DNA of 64,000 bases, from contig NZ_QAIG01000013.1 of assembly GCF_003060885.1 (NCBI RefSeq), positions 110,989 to 174,988 on the forward strand, in the 5' to 3' direction. The notes beneath the pieces are model-generated. The model ran no database searches. It worked only from the letters and a program-made list of their open reading frames with translations, and had not been told where the DNA came from. The stretch is from Pseudomonas sp. HMWF032 (lineage in GTDB: Bacteria > Pseudomonadota > Gammaproteobacteria > Pseudomonadales > Pseudomonadaceae). Positions within the stretch are counted from its first letter, which is position 1. Every line of letters starts with the position of its first letter. The translations under genes and the position numbers were made by a program. Shown here one piece after another: positions 61,376 to 64,000 of the stretch.

Positions 61376-62599
61376 ATGCCGCGCAAAGCCACACCCCTGA
61401 CCGATTCAGCCATTAAAGTGGCCAAGCCACTGGATAAGCCCTACAAGCTCACAGACGGCCAAGGGCTTTACCTGGAAGTCATGCCCGGCGGTTCCAAGCT
61501 GTGGCGGTTGAAATACCGCTATGCCGACAAGGAGAAACGCCTGGCGTTAGGGGCATACCCGGCCGTGCCCCTACAGAAGGCCCGCCAACGCCGCACAGAG
61601 GCCCGCGAACAGCTTGCCAATGGCATCGACCCAGGCGAGCAGAAGAAAGCCGACAAGCAGGCGCAGAGAGCCACCGGGCAAACGTTCGAGACGCTGGCGC
61701 GGGAGTGGTTCGCCTATAACGCCCCACGCTGGGCGGAAAGCACCCGCTATAAAGCCAAGCTGTATTTAGAAAACGACCTGATACCCGGCATCGGTGCCCG
61801 CCCTGTTAAAGCCATCACCCGCCCCGATTTGGTCGAACTGGTGCGCAAGGTGGAGGCACGGGGCACGCTCAATGCTGCTGGCAAGATTCGCCAATGGCTG
61901 CACCAGATTTTCCGCTTTGGTCTGGCCAGCGGCATGGTGGACAACAACCCAGCCACCGACCTGGACGTAGTGGCCGCACCCGCCAAAGCCGCCCGCCATC
62001 ATCCCCACGTCAGTTTTGCCGAACTGCCCGAGTTGCTGGGCAAAATCGACAGCACCCGCATCAGCACCCTAACCCGCTGCGCCATTCGCCTACTGGTGCT
62101 GACCGCCGTGCGCCCAGGCGAGTTACGCACTGCGCCCTGGTCTGAGTTTGATCTTGATTCGGCCACCTGGACGATCCCGAAAGAACGCATGAAAGCACGC
62201 CGCCCGCATGTGGTGCCCCTGCCCCGCCAAGCCGTGGCCATCCTGCGCAGCCTGGAGGCCATCAGCGGCAGCTATCCGCTGTTATTCCCCGGCCAGCAAA
62301 GCAGCGAACGCCCAATGAGCGAAAACACCATCAACAAGGCGCTGCGCCTTATGGGTTACGAAGGTCGGCAAACCGGCCACGGCTTCCGCCACCTACTGAG
62401 TACCGAACTTAACGGACGCGGCTATAACCGGGACTGGATCGAACGCCAGCTTGCCCACGGCGATGCCGACGAAATACGCGACACCTACAACCACGCCACC
62501 TACCTGGAACAGCGCCGGGAAATGATGCAAGCGTGGGCTGATTCAATAGATGCAATTTGCTCGGGCGGCAACGTGGTGAGCATCAAGCGCAAGGCTTAA
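61376..62599 (+). CDS. P4-type tyrosine integrase of a tRNA-Phe island
   Basis: This 407-aa protein has the DUF4102 arm-binding domain (MPRKATPLTDSAIKVAKPLDKPYKLTDGQGLYLEVMPGGSKLWRLKYRY). A core-binding domain follows (WFAYNAPRWAESTRYKAKLYLENDLIPGIG). The catalytic domain has Arg in AVRPGELRTAPWSEFD, the H-x-x-R box in TGHGFRHLLSTELN, and Tyr in IRDTYNHATYLEQRREMM. GGAGG lies 8 nt before ATG 61376. It points away from tRNA-Phe, and the tRNA 3' end is the predicted left junction. The island extends past 64000. Confidence 0.95.
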   Translation: MPRKATPLTDSAIKVAKPLDKPYKLTDGQGLYLEVMPGGSKLWRLKYRYADKEKRLALGAYPAVPLQKARQRRTEAREQLANGIDPGEQKKADKQAQRATGQTFETLAREWFAYNAPRWAESTRYKAKLYLENDLIPGIGARPVKAITRPDLVELVRKVEARGTLNAAGKIRQWLHQIFRFGLASGMVDNNPATDLDVVAAPAKAARHHPHVSFAELPELLGKIDSTRISTLTRCAIRLLVLTAVRPGELRTAPWSEFDLDSATWTIPKERMKARRPHVVPLPRQAVAILRSLEAISGSYPLLFPGQQSSERPMSENTINKALRLMGYEGRQTGHGFRHLLSTELNGRGYNRDWIERQLAHGDADEIRDTYNHATYLEQRREMMQAWADSIDAICSGGNVVSIKRKA

Positions 62600-62698
62600 C
62601 GGTTTTGGCTGGCCTAGCCCGACGGGGCGAAAAGCGGACACCCATCCGCCTGGCTAGCCAACTTTTTAACAATGGGCACGCCTTGGGAAGGCAAAAGA

Positions 62699-63811
62699 AT
62701 GGACAAGCTTTATAGATTGCTGGATTGGCTAACCTTATCTCAGGCTGTGGACTGGTTAGAAACGCTAACCCAAACCAAGATAAGTGACTGGAATTTGCTA
62801 CAACTCTGCGAGTCTGGGCAATGTGCTGCATATATCGAAAGCTCTGGCCTTGACGGCGTTTCCGCTGATTTTGCGCACTCGGTTGTATCAGGCATTGGCA
62901 AGCAGAAAGTTTTAAATCCGATAGAGCTTTTAGACTGTGGCGAGCCTAAGGAAAGGGTTTTAAATCTGTTCGGTCTTGCACTAGTTCAAGAAATCACTGA
63001 AGCCCTCCCCAGCAGCGATGACCACACGCAAGAGATGGAACTTGATTGGTGCGCAAAAACCTCCATGTACCATCTATCCGCACTTTTCAAACGCGCAGAG
63101 GTTGAAGCGCTCGCAAGTAAAATGAATGGAGAGAATAAGCAGTCCGCAGACACAAGAACCGAAATTCAAAAACTTTATTCGCAATTAAATTGCCTTCAAC
63201 TGCAATTGCGCGACGAAGATAAAAAATTTGCTGAGTCAGAACTTAACCCAATTCAAACAGCAAAAATTAAGCGATTAGAAGAGGCATTAGCGGCAGCAAA
63301 CGCAAGAGCCGAACAAGCGGAAAAGGCACTAACTAACGTAGCTGAATTAACCAAGAGCAAGGAAGCAGATTCTCAACTTCACCAGATTCAAAACCAGACT
63401 CAAGCAGCCGTGATAGATCGGTTAGGACAGGCATTAGCGGAAGCAAACGCAAGGGCCGAGCAGGCGGAAAAGGCACTTACTAAAGCCGCTGAAGCAACCG
63501 AGAGTAATGCCGAGAGCGCCTCGCAATGGTTCAACAAGCCGGCTGCCAACCAACCTAGTAACAATCATCGGCCGTACTTGCTAACAATCGCCGGACTTCT
63601 GAGCCTACTTCTTGACCGTAAACGCCCTAACTACAACCAAGGGAGCGCTGCAAAAGCTATCGCGCAAAAAGGCTGGCATGGTGCTGGTGAGCGCCAGGTA
63701 AACGATCTTTTTGCAAAAGCCAACGCTGCTGCTAAAGACGCCACCTCAGATGCCATAGCCAAAGCAATCGAAGTGCAAGAAGGCAACGCCACAAGGCCAA
63801 CCGAAGGCTGA
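62699..63811 (+). CDS. Uncharacterised island protein with internal repeats and coiled coil
   Basis: This 370-aa protein of unknown function has no recognised family. I chose ATG 62699 because GGAAGG precedes it. The N-terminal 110 residues are globular and begin MDKLYRLLDWLTLSQAVDWLETLTQTKISDW. Residues of about 170-275 form a coiled coil with two tandem copies of a unit containing ANARAEQAEKALT, offset by 49 codons. The C-terminus contains LLTIAGLLSLLLDRKR and AAKAIAQKGWHGAGERQVNDLFAKANAAAKDA. The base composition is AT-rich compared with backbone, consistent with transfer. Confidence 0.75.
   Translation: MDKLYRLLDWLTLSQAVDWLETLTQTKISDWNLLQLCESGQCAAYIESSGLDGVSADFAHSVVSGIGKQKVLNPIELLDCGEPKERVLNLFGLALVQEITEALPSSDDHTQEMELDWCAKTSMYHLSALFKRAEVEALASKMNGENKQSADTRTEIQKLYSQLNCLQLQLRDEDKKFAESELNPIQTAKIKRLEEALAAANARAEQAEKALTNVAELTKSKEADSQLHQIQNQTQAAVIDRLGQALAEANARAEQAEKALTKAAEATESNAESASQWFNKPAANQPSNNHRPYLLTIAGLLSLLLDRKRPNYNQGSAAKAIAQKGWHGAGERQVNDLFAKANAAAKDATSDAIAKAIEVQEGNATRPTEG
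63284..63492. repeat. Two diverged direct repeats in the island gene
   Basis: A unit beginning GCATTAGCGG at 63284 recurs at 63431, 147 bp later. About 60 bp match with few changes, encoding the repeated coiled-coil segment. Confidence 0.8.
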
Positions 63812-63914
63812 TTTTTTGCAATTGCAAAACCCGCACTTGCAGTTGCAACGACTCCGAGAAAGCGACGAGTCAACCTATGTCCATGTTCCCAACACCGCCC
63901 AAGGAGGCGATAAC
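63812..63914. other. Short intergenic stretch with TTGCAATTGC-type repeats
   Basis: The first 40 bp after the stop contain TTTTTTGCAATTGCAAAA (63815-63828 region) and CTTGCAGTTGCAA, giving small palindromes around TTGCAATTGCAA. This might terminate the upstream gene or bind a regulator. Nothing coding is visible. Confidence 0.4.
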
Positions 63915-64000
63915 ATGGTCATACCAGCCCCAGCAGTAAACGCAGAGAACTCGCGCAGATTCATCAAATTGCGTGAAGTGAAAAACCTAACAACTTTTTC
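63915..64000 (+). CDS. AlpA-like phage/island transcriptional regulator (5' end only)
   Basis: A partial gene runs off the window. ATG 63915 is preceded by AAGGAGG 7 nt upstream, a very strong ribosome site. The 28 visible residues (beginning MVIPAPAVNAENSRRFIKLR) include RRFIKLREVKNLTTF, which matches the N-terminus of AlpA/MerR-like excisionase-type regulators of P4-type islands. Placement soon after the integrase fits. The rest is not visible. Confidence 0.7.
   Translation, partial: MVIPAPAVNAENSRRFIKLREVKNLTTF

Overview
The window looks like a high-GC gammaproteobacterial chromosome, almost certainly a Pseudomonas. The conserved blocks typA, thiI, glnA, (two DUF4124 genes), ntrB-ntrC and trmL, secB, grxC, rhodanese, gpmI, envC, ctpA, (three substrate-binding proteins), hisF, hisA, hisH, hisB, asmA, mutY, yggX and tRNA-Phe follow the gene order I recall from P. 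aeruginosa. Three accessory blocks interrupt or flank this backbone. An MSHA pilus cluster is not part of the P. aeruginosa backbone, so an environmental pseudomonad is likely; I cannot name the species from the sequence.

Region 1 (1-6000) is accessory. It holds a HigBA-type toxin-antitoxin pair, a tyrosine recombinase, a large CHC2/TOPRIM/P-loop primase-like protein, a divergent XRE regulator, and a repeat-rich intergenic region. That region ends in seven exact-phase 11-bp tandem repeats (5877-5953). Together these resemble the replication and recombination module of an integrated element.

Region 2 (6026-15748, all minus strand) is a contact-dependent inhibition / two-partner secretion locus. 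CdiB exports the 2215-aa CdiA, whose C-terminus looks like a His-rich nuclease toxin. A candidate immunity gene follows directly. Behind it lies a displaced deaminase-type CdiA C-terminus with its own immunity gene.

Region 3 (16008-25257) is backbone: TypA, ThiI, then the nitrogen regulon. glnA has a sigma-54 promoter and an NtrC site, and ntrBC has a perfect NtrC palindrome upstream.

Region 4 (25313-42757) is a compact 17-gene minus-strand operon for an MSHA-type type IV pilus. From the promoter end it encodes the assembly complex (MshI, PilN-like, MshJ, MshK, MshL), the ATPase modules (MshM, MshN, MshE), the platform (MshG, MshF), the pilins (MshB, A, C, D, O, P) and the tip-like MshQ. The extension ATPase carries the c-di-GMP-binding MshEN motif, which suggests surface attachment controlled by c-di-GMP.

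Region 5 (43289-60770) is backbone: tRNA modification, SecB export, redox, glycolysis, cell-division amidase activation, a C-terminal protease, three tandem solute-binding proteins, histidine biosynthesis, an AsmA-family protein, and MutY/YggX oxidative-damage repair. Region 6 (60771-64000) holds intergenic repeats, tRNA-Phe, and the left end of a genomic island. The island begins with a P4-type integrase, a coiled-coil protein of unknown function and the start of an AlpA-like regulator, and runs off the window.
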